Assembly: GCA_963932145.1 (NCBI GenBank)
Contig: OZ010586.1
Coordinates: 54,452,943 to 54,516,942 of the forward strand
Direction of reading: 5' to 3'
Length of the DNA: 64,000 bases
From: Acanthosepion lycidas
Lineage: Eukaryota; Mollusca; Cephalopoda; Sepiida; Sepiidae
Every line of letters begins with the position of its first letter. Position 1 is the stretch's first letter. Positions 10,765 through 21,790 of this stretch are shown here, one piece after another. The position numbers were made by a program, and so were the translations under genes. The notes under the pieces were generated by a model. That model did no database searches. It was given only the letters and a program-made list of their open reading frames with translations, and was not told where the DNA came from.

Positions 10765-11170
10765 CTCAATAATAATAATATTTATTAACAATTATAACAA
10801 AACATGTTATAAACCACTACATAAATGCAATCATGTTTCAGCACTGTTTTGTGTCTCCTCAGGTGGTGGTGCTCAGCTGAAGAATAGACGGTCATTTTAT
10901 GGTTTAAGTGTAGAAGTACCATTCAACGGGAAGGGATGGGAAAAAAATGAAGGAACCTAAGTTTCTAACATGCTAGGGGATCGACCAGGATTAACCAATC
11001 AGACATTGGGCCTATGATGAGTTTGAAGTTACCTTTGATGTTGGATTTCTGTTGGCTGTACAATTTATTTAGAATCTCACCTCAGGTGTTAATAGGGTGT
11101 CAAGTTCATAATATTCTTTGGTCTTAACTCAATAAACTAACATAAGAATGTAAACTATCAGGATGGAATC
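10765..11170 (+). repeat. Dispersed repeat B, copy 1
   Basis: Similar to 16285-16660 read on the other strand. Both copies begin with TATTTATTAACAAT and CATGTTATAA next to an AT tract. They share GTGTCTCCTCAG, a TTAACCAATCAGACATTGGG-like block, GGCTGTACAATTTATTTAGAA, and GTGTCAAGTTCATAATATT. Copy 2 sits immediately downstream of Penelope-like coding remnants, so the family may be the non-coding part of such an element. That link is inference. Confidence 0.75.
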
Positions 11171-11259
11171 AGGGGGATGAGTTTACTAATAACGTCCCAT
11201 ATCAACATCAGCAAACATTGACTATTAGTTCAAAATGCTAAAGCCAACAAAGTAACAGC

Positions 11260-11520
11260 AAGGAAGAAGAGGAGAGAAGGTAGAGGAGAGAAGGTAGAGG
11301 AGAAGGGAAATAGTAACCTGATAGTAGATGGGACATATAACTACGCAGTTCCAAACATACACATACAAACCCATGCATTCACACACACACATGCATACAC
11401 ACACATGCACACATATACATGCATGTATATATGCACCACACTAGCATATACATGCACACACAAATATACACATATATATGTACACACATATATACATAAT
11501 TATATAAAAGCATATTGTGA
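11260..11520. repeat. Low-complexity GA-rich then CA/TA-rich sequence
   Basis: A short GAGAGAAGGTAG tandem near 11270-11305 is followed by mixed CA, ATAC and TA repeats to about 11505. The minus-strand cysteine- and valine-rich frames here are products of the repeat. Confidence 0.85.
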
Positions 11521-12475
11521 TGGGTGATGAAACCAGATAGCCTAAACACGCATATACGCACATATGAAGGTTAATTTCCGCCTAGCAACAGCATAAAGAT
11601 TACGTGAAGTCTTATGACATTTTGGAAGGCAGGTCAAAAGGTCGACTGACCCAATTACCTGTAGCAGAAAATGTCTAGACAGAAGCTAGACAGGGGACGG
11701 AAGTGAGCTAGAATTCGTGCCAAAACTTAAGACACGTGAGAGTCAAAAATTCACTCGAGGATCAGTTGCTATCTGAACTTTGAAAAGGCAAGACCTGAAG
11801 CCGAAGCACTAGTGGTTCATGAACAGAAAGATAAGACGCATTTGATAGTGATGGAACTTATCCAGTTCAATCCAGGCAACTTTGGACAAGAAATATAAAG
11901 AAATATTCCTGTTCGAGAATCCCAAATTGAAGACACAGAGAAAGTTATATGATGATGATTCAGCCTGCGTAAAGAAAGAAAAAGGAAAACCAGAGAAGAA
12001 AGTGTATATGGCTGTTATAAGCTGAATTGTATAAAGAAGAAGAAGGAAAGAAAGAAGAAAACCAGAGAGAGGAAGAAAGTGTACATCCCTGTTGCAGTGA
12101 GCCGGATTTGGAAATCGTGCTGTCTACAGAAGAAAAGGAAGGAAAGAAAAAGGCGAAACAAAGAGAGGAAGAAAGTATATACCTCTGTTACAGATGGACA
12201 GTGTGTGAAATTGTGTTTGTGTCGAGAAAAGAAAAGAAAGGACATTGGTATAAAAAAAAAGAGAACTGAATACAAAAGATAAGTAATCATATTTTGGACC
12301 CGTAGTAGAAAAGATATACATACATCCACGAATATTATGTTTTTGCAAACACCTTTCCACATGTAAAACAATAATTATAACTCCTATCCCATCCTTTTTG
12401 TGTGTGCGTTGGCTCCTGCATTCAATTCAAAGTAATTCATACTTATATTTTGTATGTTCGGGTTCAGTTGAATCC
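11516..12475 (+). mobile_element. Candidate LTR (weak)
   Basis: The block starts TGTGATGGGTGATG and ends near TTGAATCCA. Immediately after it comes TGGTGTTCGGCGAA, which has the TGG start expected of a tRNA primer-binding site. The composition is richer than the surroundings. Against the call, no second LTR, no gag or pol frame and no clear terminal inverted repeat are visible. It may be an unrelated unique block. Confidence 0.2.
11966..12240 (+). repeat. Three imperfect purine-rich tandem units
   Basis: Units sharing CCAGAGA(G)AAGAAAGTGTA and a following CTGTTA/CTGTTGCAG block begin near 11989, 12060 and 12159, about 71 and 99 bp apart. They explain the repetitive Glu/Lys-rich plus-strand frames and the Phe/Leu-rich minus-strand frames here, which I do not take as genes. 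Confidence 0.7.
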
Positions 12476-12929
12476 ATTTGGTGTTCGGCGAATTTGATAT
12501 CCCAAAATAAGTTTGAGATCTGGTTGTCGGATGTTTTAACTCATACTTATCTGTTCTTTTATTTTTGATATATGTATATTTGTATATATTAAAATTATTG
12601 TATCAAGAATCGCTAAGCCTTATAGTTCATCCTTGTATTGTGGATCAGTACTCGTGTTGAAAACGAAGCGGACCTGGAAAATATTACTGTTCGATTATCC
12701 CAATCGAACAGTGGTCTTAAAAATATTTTTGTTTACCAATTGTCCACTCTCACGATCTGAGAGAGATAGCCTGTATCTCTCCACAGGTTTGAGAGTGTAT
12801 ATATCTCTTAGTCGGCGTATGATCACCCTATAACCCATTCATCGACTGGGGCATATGACAATATATACATATATACATATGCATATGGTTGTTGCCAACT
12901 TGTGTATGAGTATGGCCATTACTACATAT
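12476..12929. other. Unassigned, more complex sequence
   Basis: The sequence contains a local inverted repeat around TGTTCGATTATCCCAATCGAACAG near 12688-12711 and a CTCTC/GAGAG block near 12745-12795. There is no recognised coding remnant. It may belong to the candidate LTR element just upstream. Confidence 0.35.
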
Positions 12930-14510
12930 CTTTTTGAATAATATCTACAGATGTGCTGAACGAATGTGGCTTTTTAGCCCAGCAAGGGACCTACATACTC
13001 TGGCACAAACAGGACACTTAAGAGGTTCAACAGCAGGTGGTACATTATCATGCAATTTAAAATGTTGCATGAAACCACTTCTGGATGCACATATCTTACC
13101 ACAAATATCACATTTCAATTGATGGACGTGTAGAGTTTTATAGTCAATTATTACCTTCCATTGGTGCACTCTCGAGTGACTTCTTAGACCAGCCATCAAG
13201 AAACACACTCTACCACAAACTGTATATGTCAGATCGAGCTGTCTGTGGCTGTCTTCAGGAAGTTCAATGGGAACACCTTTATGCACATCTCTTTTAATCT
13301 TTGTGTGCCTCATTTTCTCATCTTCAAAGTAACAACCTTCCACTACTAGCAGCCTCAATCCAATGATTGCAATCAGATGCACATTCTTCCCAGTGCTCAC
13401 AAGGAATGTTGCATTTCTTCAGTGTATCCTTGATGCAGTCCTTAAAGCCTCACTAACAAACATTTGCCAGGCAATGCCAAGGATACAACGTAAGCAGTAC
13501 TGGTGGAATCTCTCAAGCTTTTTCATTTGTTTCTGGTAGACCACCTATATTTCACAAGCATAAAGGAGTGCTGTAAGCACACATACATGATAAACCTTCA
13601 ACTTTGTATTCACTGAAATTCTGTGCTGAGACCACAGATGTTTATTCCGTTTTCCGAATGAGTTGCTAGCTTTTTGTATGCGGTTTGAAATTTCCATATA
13701 AAGATCATATAACATACTCAACGTGCTCCCAAGAAACACAAACAGCCTTTAACCTTTTACCATAAACAAAGATGTTTGTTTCACGATATTCTTTTGTTGA
13801 AACATTGTGCTGCCAATAAACAGGTCCAGTTCCATGGCACATTTGCAACAACAACAGTATTTACTATTGCACTTTCCAACTCCATGTTTACCAAGCCTCA
13901 CAGTCGCAACACATCCATGCATTAAAATCTCCAAGAATGAAAATTTTGTCTGCTACAGGTACTTTCTTAACAAGAGACTTTAGTTCATCATAAAAAGCTT
14001 CCTTTGCTTCATCTGTGCAAACCATGGTTGGTGTATAAACATCAATCAAGGTTGCACATACTAGAGGAACTCACAGAGTGATCATTCTATCATTGAAACT
14101 CCAACTTACTAGTTATTGATGTCCTAATGGCAAAAGCAACACCAGATTCTTTCTTTCCCTCTTTCCTTCCACTCCAGAAAAATGTATACTCACCAGATTT
14201 CTGCATGAAATGACCCACCCCAAGAAATCTAGTTTCTGAAAGGGCCACAACATCCATATCATATCTTTGGAGTTCCTTAGCAACCAGTGCAGATCTTCTC
14301 TCAGGTTGCTGTATATTTCAACATCAAGTAAAGTATGCTCATTCCAGCACTCAATATTGAGTGGTTTGCACACAGTAGCATGATGTGGTGCCCTAGGACA
14401 CCTGATAGACCAAACCCTTTCACACCTGGTCCCAGAGCCCTTATTGCCATTGACTTTGATTGTGTTAAATATCTTCATTGTAAATCAAGTTGCGTTTTTA
14501 GGCTACAGCC
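12930..14510 (-). mobile_element. Non-LTR retrotransposon with APE endonuclease and C2H2 zinc-finger tail, internally deleted
   Basis: On the minus strand the order is as follows. (1) An APE-type endonuclease N-terminus near 14370-14180 reads KPLNIECWNEHTLLD, then DMIWMLWPFQKLDFLGWV, where intact relatives read DMDIVALSETRFLG. (2) Later endonuclease blocks near 13870 contain RLGKHGVGKCNS and GSTMFQQKN. (3) A C-terminal RT block at 13740-13545 reads FLGSTLSMLYD, FGKRNKHLWSQHRIS and TKLKVYHVCVLTALLYACE. (4) At 13400-12945 is a 151-residue frame with three C2H2-like fingers: CGRVCFLMAGLRSH, CDICGKICASRSGFMQH and CPVCARVCRSLAGLKSH. The RT palm with its YADD motif is missing between parts 2 and 3. 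The finger frame is the best-preserved part and could be mistaken for a host zinc-finger gene; the order shows it is the element's tail. Confidence 0.8.
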
Positions 14511-14799
14511 AGCCATAATTCTATATTAAGATAAGTGCAGAAAAGATCTCCAGATATTAAGCAATACCTGTACATGAAGCCTTTATAGGGGGCAAAGGCA
14601 GTGCACAGAACCAGTCCCACTCTCTAAGAAAAAGATGATATTTGCCAAAATGAAGAGTAAGTTAACATTATTGGATACCATCAAAAGCCGCAGGTGTTAG
14701 AGTTTTTCCTTCACCTAGGTATTTAATCAGACCCTCATACACCAGCCTGAGCATTTCTATGTCCCAGCACCATGGATTTTACATCATCATGTACATTTT

Positions 14800-14856
14800 T
14801 GTAGTATTCATATGCATATATACACATACTTACATACATACAGACACAACACAAAG

Positions 14857-14891
<35 letters not shown>

Positions 14892-15330
14892 TGTACATAC
14901 ATACACAAATATATGCATATGCCCATACATACATACATGCATACATATATACATGGCTACACATGCGCACACACAGATACAGGTACATAAACACCAAAGA
15001 CAACAACCAATGTTCAAACAAATACATACTCATTCGCATAAGACTGTATGCATGCATGTCAAAATACAAATAAATATACACAAGCACAACCATATATATA
15101 CATATACACACATATATACATATATACACACATACACATTTATATATATATATACATATACACAGATACACATACATATACATAAAATGAATACATAATT
15201 ACGCACAACCGTACACAAATACATGCATATATACATATATATCTGTATACAAACACATATATGCTCTTCATATGCATGCATATACAGATATATACACATA
15301 TATGCAAAGGTGCATACACATATACACAAC
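14800..15330. repeat. Complex simple-sequence region (ACAT/ATAC/CA/AT)
   Basis: Interleaved ACAT, CATA, TACA and AT repeats, including an AT core at about 14860-14890. Six overlapping frames with Tyr/Ile/His- or Cys/Met/Val-rich translations come from it and are not genes. Confidence 0.95.
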
Positions 15331-15725
15331 CAAGTACAAATCAAGATAAGGATTTGTATGGCAGGGTAGGAGCATAGACCATGGGGACTCCAAAAAATAA
15401 AATGGATTATTAGGGAACCATGAATTAATATTACTTATCAATTGGTACTTAATACTATTGTACAATAAATAGTAAGTTTAATAGTATTGCAAAGTGAAAG
15501 GTGAACTATGCCTACATTTGACAGCTCACTTCTTTGATTTAATATAGAATTCTTATCTTTTATCTAATTATTGCCAAATTTTCATTAAGTCATAAGAAAC
15601 ATGGTTCATTTAAAGATTTACAAGTTCTAACTTTTTTAAGGATTTGCCATTTTACCTTAGGTGTTTTCTTTTCATCTTTTAATTTCCAAAAATGTTTAGA
15701 AAGTGAGGTTCTTTTTTTATAAGTG

Positions 15726-15740
15726 CTATTTGTGAATGAT
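15726..15740 (+). repeat. Target-site duplication of the SINE, left copy
   Basis: CTATTTGTGAATGAT, identical to 16191-16205. Confidence 0.95.
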
Positions 15741-16190
15741 GGGCACATGGCTGAGTGGTTAGAATATTCGCATTCTGACCATAAGACTCGGGTTTGAATC
15801 TCATCATGGAGACTTCCTATATTATTGGACTGGAGGTGTCACTCCCAGTGTGCGGCACCTTTGGAAAGTGCCTGAAAATCATACTATGGGTTGACCCAAG
15901 CCTTGTGAGTGAAATTGGGTAGATGGGGGCTGTGGATAGTGGTCACAAGTCACTGTGGCCGAGGGCTTAAGCATGCTGGCCTTTTTCAAATTGTTGATCA
16001 TGTTAGATAACATGCTCTTTCGCAGAAACTGTGACTAATGTCTGCTCAGCATAGTTGCAATATAAACAACAGGTGGGATCTATGGGTGTTGAATAAACAC
16101 AAATGTGCCTGAACAAGCGTCTGCAATAGGAATTGGCTAGCCACCCTAGTAGACGGGTATCCTTGAATAGAAGGGGCCAGCTCTACTATA
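15741..16190 (+). mobile_element. Complete 450-bp tRNA-derived SINE
   Basis: The 5' end is tRNA-like. The A box TGGCTGAGTGG is at 15748-15758 and the B box GGTTTGAATC at 15791-15800, the spacing expected of an internal RNA polymerase III promoter. The tRNA-unrelated body runs to CTCTACTATA. The element is flanked by perfect 15-bp direct repeats, CTATTTGTGAATGAT, at 15726-15740 and 16191-16205. This marks insertion by LINE-type target-primed reverse transcription and shows that both ends are intact. Among the SINE-like repeats here it is the only one for which I found both ends and a target-site duplication. Confidence 0.92.
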
Positions 16191-16205
16191 CTATTTGTGA
16201 ATGAT
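16191..16205 (+). repeat. Target-site duplication of the SINE, right copy
   Basis: CTATTTGTGAATGAT, identical to 15726-15740. Confidence 0.95.
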
Positions 16206-16284
16206 TAAGTTATGCTGATACCACCTAGTCTTAAAAGCATTCTTAGTGCTCCCAATATAGAATTTTTTCAGATTTGGGTTTTCT

Positions 16285-16660
16285 TTTCTATAGTTTACAT
16301 TGTTGTTAGTTTATCGAGGTATGAGCCAAAAAATATTATGAACTTGGCACCCTGTTAACACTGAGATGAGATTCTAAATAACATGTACAGCCAACAGAAA
16401 TCCAATATGGAATTTAACTTTGAACTAACCATATGCCCAATGTCTGATTGTTTAATCCTGGTTGATACCCTAGAATGTTAGAAACTTAGGCCCTTCTTTT
16501 TTTTCACTCCTCCCCATTGAGGATACTGCTACTTTTAAATCATAAAATGATGTCTTTTCTCCAGTTGAGCATCACTGCCTGAGGAGACACAAACATGATT
16601 GCATTTATATAGCGGCTTATAACATGTTTTTGTTATGATTGTTAATAAATATTATACATA
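16285..16660 (-). repeat. Dispersed repeat B, copy 2
   Basis: Reverse-orientation relative of 10765-11170, with the same block order. On the minus strand it directly follows the Penelope-like coding remnant at 16.66-17.35 kb, separated only by an AT tract at 16654-16672. Confidence 0.75.
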
Positions 16661-17350
16661 TATATATATATATAATGTGGGCAGCAATCCTTCTTTTATA
16701 CAGGTTTCATTAAAGATGACTGACAAGGTATTGCAATTAAGCTTTTTATTCAATTTTTCTTGTCTTTGTACAAGTGTTTTCTTTTCTGGACCTAGAGTGT
16801 ATAAGAACAGTCCAAATATTCTATATATCTGAGTGTTTTCTGCTATTCTATTAGCCATTATCAAGGATTTTTTTTGTTATTTTAAATGAATATGTAAATT
16901 TTTATATATCTGTATCTATAGTAATGGGAAATTTTTTTATTTTCCAAATGTGATGAGCACATTGTGGCCGTGTTTCTAGTTGAATTGAGTGCTGGGTTTT
17001 TTTTTTCATTATTAATGCTTCCATTTTGCTTAGCCTTGTTTTAAAATGTGGATAAGGCTATAACAGTCATATTTTCTACAAGTATGTTGTGAATGGCATT
17101 TGGTAAGTTTTCATTTGTGTTTAAATATGTTCTAATCGAGCTATGGTCTGAAAGATGTAATGTAAGTCTTCTTGATAAACATGGAGTGGTATCTACAATA
17201 TAATTATTCATGAATTTACTTCGACCAGGAACACAATTCTTTAAGGGACATGTAAATATATAAATAACATTTGTCCTCTGTAATTTTGATCTTACAGTTG
17301 AGTTGTTGCTGTTGTTGACAATGAGGTTAAATAGTTAAAATTTTTTTATA
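16660..17350 (-). mobile_element. Penelope-like element: GIY-YIG end followed by an N-terminal start
   Basis: On the minus strand from 17350, a broken frame reads LQRTNVIYIFTCPLKNC, then FMNNYIVDTTPCLSRRLTLHL and SDHSSIRTYLN. This matches the GIY-YIG endonuclease that ends Penelope-like proteins, where intact relatives have NVVY.FTCPL and YIG.T...LSRRL. The Gly of YIG reads Val here. Downstream at 16864-16660 a second frame reads QEKLNKKLNCNTLSVIFNET and then CIKEGLLPT, like the N-terminus of such proteins. An end followed head-to-tail by a start fits the tandem copies typical of Penelope-like elements. No RT core is present, so the array is truncated and dead. Confidence 0.6.
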
Positions 17351-19758
17351 ATAATAGATAATTAATTTAATTCTCTTGTTCTGATCGATTTGGATGTGTA
17401 TTTCTTATTGTTTCTAACAGTCAGTTCATTCTGCTTATAATTAACTTGTATTTGGTTTATATATATATATATTATATGTTGACGTTTGTCTTAACACACT
17501 TTGAATTATGTTACTTTGTGTACTCCACATGTTTTGACTGGCCTTTCAACCACCTGATGTATATCCATGAACATTCTCAAATTTAAAAGCTTGATAAACT
17601 AACGGCATTCTTGCTTTTGTATATATACACGTGCAACAAAATAAATCACTGCATTTGCCTTGATAAAGTCCCTCAGAGAAAAAGAACATGTCAACTAAAA
17701 ATAGTTTTTCCTCTTCTTTTTCATTTGTTTTGTTCCTTCATGGAAAATAATTTACACATCCACACACAAATATATGTATATATAAAGAAAATTTAATTGT
17801 ATATTTAAATATTATGAAGTAGTTCTTCAAAATAAAAATCATAATATTCTAACAATGGCATTTAAATATTGAGCTCACTACTTTTTTCTGATATTCTTAA
17901 AATATGTTGTCTTAAAAAAGCCAAAAATGTTTCTATCAGAAATCTTTAGGGTACAGATTTCATATATCTTCCTTACCAATAATTTCTACAGAAGTGTTCA
18001 ACCAAAGCATACACCCATATTTAGAAATGATTTTCATCCACTTTTTTTTAATTTGCATGAGAAGTTATGCTCTGCTCCTAAAAACTTTCTGAACCTAAAA
18101 AATTTATACCATTGTTCATATTATTAGAAAGAAAATGACTTTTACATAATGCAATCCCACATTATAAACATTTTGGTCTAAAACTTAAATATTTTAGTAA
18201 AATTACAACTATAGAAGATGACTTTTAGGAATTTCATATCTTTTTCATTAAATAATAACTGATTTATTTCCTAATTGAAGACACAGTATGATAACCTTGA
18301 GTACACTCATTCCTACGAGAGTAAATCCTCCAGAACAAAAAAAATGTCCCAGTTGTCCTTTTGTAAGGTAATGTCATTAAGATCAATATTTTACTGAACT
18401 GTTGGCTTCATTAAAAACCTGTGATTATCTTTAAGAAATAACATTCTAGTATTTGATGTTCTGATATGATGTGTCATGAAATTCTTGCTAAATATTCTAT
18501 CAAAAGAATAGTTATTGCAAAGTTGTTAAACAAACCATTACAAACTGCTTACCATTACTTCAGTGAATATCTCTGCTTTTATATTCATTCATTCAGGTCT
18601 GTCTTTATATTTTCTTGATATCTACATTTTTCATGTTATTTTGTTCCATACTTTAAAAAAGGTAAATATTTGTATTGATCTGTTATTTTTTTTATTGGAT
18701 ATTTATAATAAAATAAAAACTAAATATGAATTTAATATTGGTTTTGTGTGATGTATCAACAATCAAAAACAATATTTCTGAAATTTTATGAAAATGTTTG
18801 ATAATGAAAACATAATGTAAATTTTAATTTATGATAATATTAACAAATAAAACATAAATGCATATTTTGCCAATCCTGAGAAAAAGGGACGTAATGAAGC
18901 CACTGTATTTGAAAAATTATAACATTCTGATTGAATTCATTAAAATCAAAAGGTTACATCTGGCTAATAATTGTGTAGTTACTGAATTATAAAAACAGAT
19001 ATTAATAAGTCAAAATTTAGATTTAATGAAATATGCAGCAGTAATCTGTGGATCTGATTAATTTTAAAAGAAATATTAATCCATTGTTTAAACTTTTTCT
19101 TTTTTTAGCTAGGTGTCTGGCCATTTTGAAGTAAATCACAAAATTCCATTGTTTCCAAGACTTGCTTGAATTTCTCATTTGAACATTGCATGAATCCAAT
19201 TGCCCCTGCAAAAAGAAAAACTTTTCTTTGTTCTTTGGCTGGCATGCCAAGCTGATTTGCTGCGCAGAAAAATATTTTCATGTGATTTCAATGAAATTAT
19301 CCAAATTTATTGTATAAATTCTTCTAGATTATGGATTTATAATAGAGTTGAATGATGTTTTAATGAATTTTCATTGGAAGCAACAGATAAGAAAATTTGA
19401 TTCATTGTTTTTTCATTTAGCAAGAATTTTGCCTTGTTTAGACTTAAAAAAATTAGATTGAAATTCACCATTTTATTTCATTTTAGAATTTTGAACAATA
19501 AAATAGAATAAGATTTTAAATTAACATTTCAGCAAATGCCACTTTTCAGCAAAAAAATAGAAAATTTGGCTTTTTCATAAATTTCTCTTCATTGATTTAT
19601 ACAAGGGAAACAAACATAAACATCTTTCTGAAATCTTTGAATAAAATCCTAAACCCATTTCCCAAAATTCATTGCTGTTCTATTGATATTCCTTATTTAT
19701 ATTTTTATTTATAAAAGAAGATTCATTCAATAAAAAAAACAGGACCATAAATACACAC
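17351..19758. other. AT-rich DNA, no gene recognised
   Basis: Low-complexity AT-rich sequence with short unremarkable frames. A motif resembling a degenerate Penelope-type hammerhead core lies at about 17655-17700 (see findings). Nothing else is assigned. Confidence 0.45.
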
Positions 19759-20039
19759 CGATGTGCCAAAAGTTAAAGGATGGCTGTTAGTAAAGGTAAA
19801 GGTAAGTGGTGTCAGGATTGCATCGATCTAATTAAAATTCCCAGGCCTATGTCAGTTATACATTAGGTGAGTCAATGTGAATATCAGGCAGCTCATATCA
19901 AGGTGATATAAATTACTGGAGTTTGAAAAGATGCCAAACAAACTGAACATTCCATTTCAGAAAATGTAGGACATTTTTTCTGAATTTCTAGGAGTTATCA
20001 TGATGTACACTAATTTATATTCAGACAATGTGGGTAAAA

Positions 20040-20115
20040 GCATTTTTTTATGAATCTGGCGAAATAGTGAGATCAATCCCTGGGTTGGGCAGTGTGTACA
20101 TACACTCAGTCCAAA
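20040..20115 (+). mobile_element. Possible SINE head fragment
   Basis: GAGATCAATCCCTGGG followed by GGCAGTGTGTACAT resembles the B-box region and downstream body of the SINE at 45.05 kb. No A box or tail is seen. Confidence 0.35.
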
Positions 20116-20169
20116 ATAGTGAAATTAAAAGAAAAATTGTGGGACATTTGACATCTCTTGATCTACAAT

Positions 20170-21010
20170 GTCATGTTTGTCCTGAAAATACTTGATGAAA
20201 GGCATTACCACCCACGAGCATTGCAGTGGCTGAAGACAGGTCCTTAATGATTGTAACTAGAGGTGGATGATTAAAATTGTCTGAACACTGGTTCAAGTGA
20301 CATCCACATCTAATGCAGGAAGTACAAGATATGTATCCAGCAGGTCAGTTCAGTATTCTTTAGCTTTTATTGGGTTTGAAAATAAACAACCTACCAGAGT
20401 GCTCTTGTTAATGTCACAGCACTGGACAAAGCACCTCAGTTGAGTTGTGCGATTTCCCTGAGGACTGGTGATGTGTGGTGTGGTCTAATGATTCACACTT
20501 CCAGTAGTTTTGGATTGACTGTAGGGTTCAGGTGAGATGCAAATCCCATGAAGCCATGGATATCAGTTGACAACAAGGTACCATACAGGCTGGTGGTGGT
20601 TCCAAAATGGTATGGATTGGTTTGTTGGTCTGCCTGAATACATCATTAACCAGTGACCACTACACTGCTCTGCTATGTAACTATGGACTCTATATGAACA
20701 CCAACAATGATACCTTATTCCAGCAGGATAAGGTACCATGTCATGTGGCCAAAGTTGCTCAGAATTGTTTTCAGGAGTATTCTGTAGATTTCCAATGAAG
20801 GGTGTAATCAACATAGCATTCACCCATTTGAGCACTTATGGGATGTGATGGGGAGATCTAATTGCGCAATAGATATGTAACTACAAATATGAAGGGAGCT
20901 GTGGCTCATCTCCAGAGGTCTTCTGCCCACTTGTGGAATTAATGTGATGTGGAGTTGCTGCATTTCATCAGACTAGATGGGGTCCTACACAATGCTAGGC
21001 ACCTAACCCA
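20170..21010 (+). mobile_element. Decayed Tc1-family transposase (plus strand)
   Basis: The plus strand follows the order of a Tc1-like DDE transposase. A first catalytic block, WSNDSHF, lies at 20481-20501; family members read WSDES, so the Asp position is Asn. Then come AGGGSKMVW-like sequence near 20590 and LNTSLTSDHYTALLCNYGLY near 20640. The second block, FQQDKVPCHVAKVAQNCFQEY, is near 20717-20780 with its Asp kept. The third block, EHLWDVMGRS, is near 20830-20860 with its Glu kept. Stops and frameshifts separate the blocks. The sequence at 19759 (CACACCGATGTGCC) resembles a Tc1 terminus, but no matching right end is found. Inactive. Confidence 0.7.
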
Positions 21011-21124
21011 TGACTTTTATGTTAGATTGATACTTGTTTTTTTTTCTCCAAATTTATTTTTTTCATTTAGTTTATGGGTGCACCTCTAAAAATCTAAATA
21101 ACCAAGGTCTAATAGCTGATCTAT

Positions 21125-21590
21125 CCTCTGTGTCAGCTCTTACAGCTGAATGAGAGAGGAAAACCTCCAAAACTAACATTGTGTCATTACCAAGCTGACG
21201 CTGTGTTTTCTCCAGTCATAATAAATAATTGTACTCTCAATGAGGCTCCTTGCCTGGAACATCTATTGGAACTCAAGCTCACCCCAGTGAATTTGTATAT
21301 ATGATTCATCACTAAAGACACTGGAAAAATGGTTGGTTCATTGAACCACTCCAGAAAGTACCTGACTCCTGCTGCCAGGTTCTATCACTACAAGAGTCAA
21401 ATCAAACTGAAAATGGAGTGTTGGTGCTCCATCTGGGCTGGAGCAGCCTGATCTTTCCAGCTTTGACAAAGCATTTACACGGCCTTGTGGGTGATGAATT
21501 ATTTTCCACCCTACAACCACTTTCCTACAGATGAAATGTTGCTAATCTCTCACTACACTATTACTATTTTCATAAAAGATGTTCAGATTA
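21125..21590 (+). mobile_element. Non-LTR retrotransposon, RT C-terminal region, left part
   Basis: Plus-strand blocks read PCLEHLLELKLTPVNLYI, DTGKMVGSLNHSRKYLTPAA, and FYHYKSQIKLKMECWCSIWAGAA, a standard order for the region after the RT domain in jockey/CR1-like LINEs. The reading stops abruptly at the Tc1 insertion and resumes at 23061. It is distinct in sequence from the LINE family at 33.3 kb. Confidence 0.75.
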
Positions 21591-21790
21591 CAGTGGGGAA
21601 AATAAGTATTTCATCCCCTGCTGATTTTCTGAGTTTGCCACCATACAAAAATAGGAATGGTCTATAATTTTCAGGGTAGGTCTATCTTGAAAGTGAGAGA
21701 GAGAATATAAAAGAAATTCTAGAAAATCACATTATATTAATTTTTGAACATTTATTTCTTTTTTAGTGAAAAAATAAGTATTTCACCCCA
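21591..21790. repeat. Left IR/DR terminal inverted repeat
   Basis: Reverse-complementary to 22852-23058 with few mismatches and a short indel. The direct-repeat motif lies at about 21599-21618 and again at about 21771-21790. Confidence 0.92.

Noticed and set aside
12015..12371. 118-codon hydrophobic minus frame and Glu/Lys-rich plus frames
   Set aside because: They are opposite-strand readings of an imperfect purine-rich tandem repeat and overlap each other completely.
14830..15183. CRISPR-like array because of regular short repeats
   Set aside because: No constant repeat with unique spacers; it is simple sequence in a eukaryotic context.
14735..15344. Six overlapping frames rich in Cys, Tyr, Ile or His
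   Set aside because: All are translations of ACAT/ATAC/AT simple repeats on both strands.
19759..19805. Left terminal inverted repeat of the Tc1 fossil at 20.2-21.0 kb
   Set aside because: CACACCGATGTGCC looks like a Tc1 end, but no reverse-complement partner was found near 21.0-21.1 kb.
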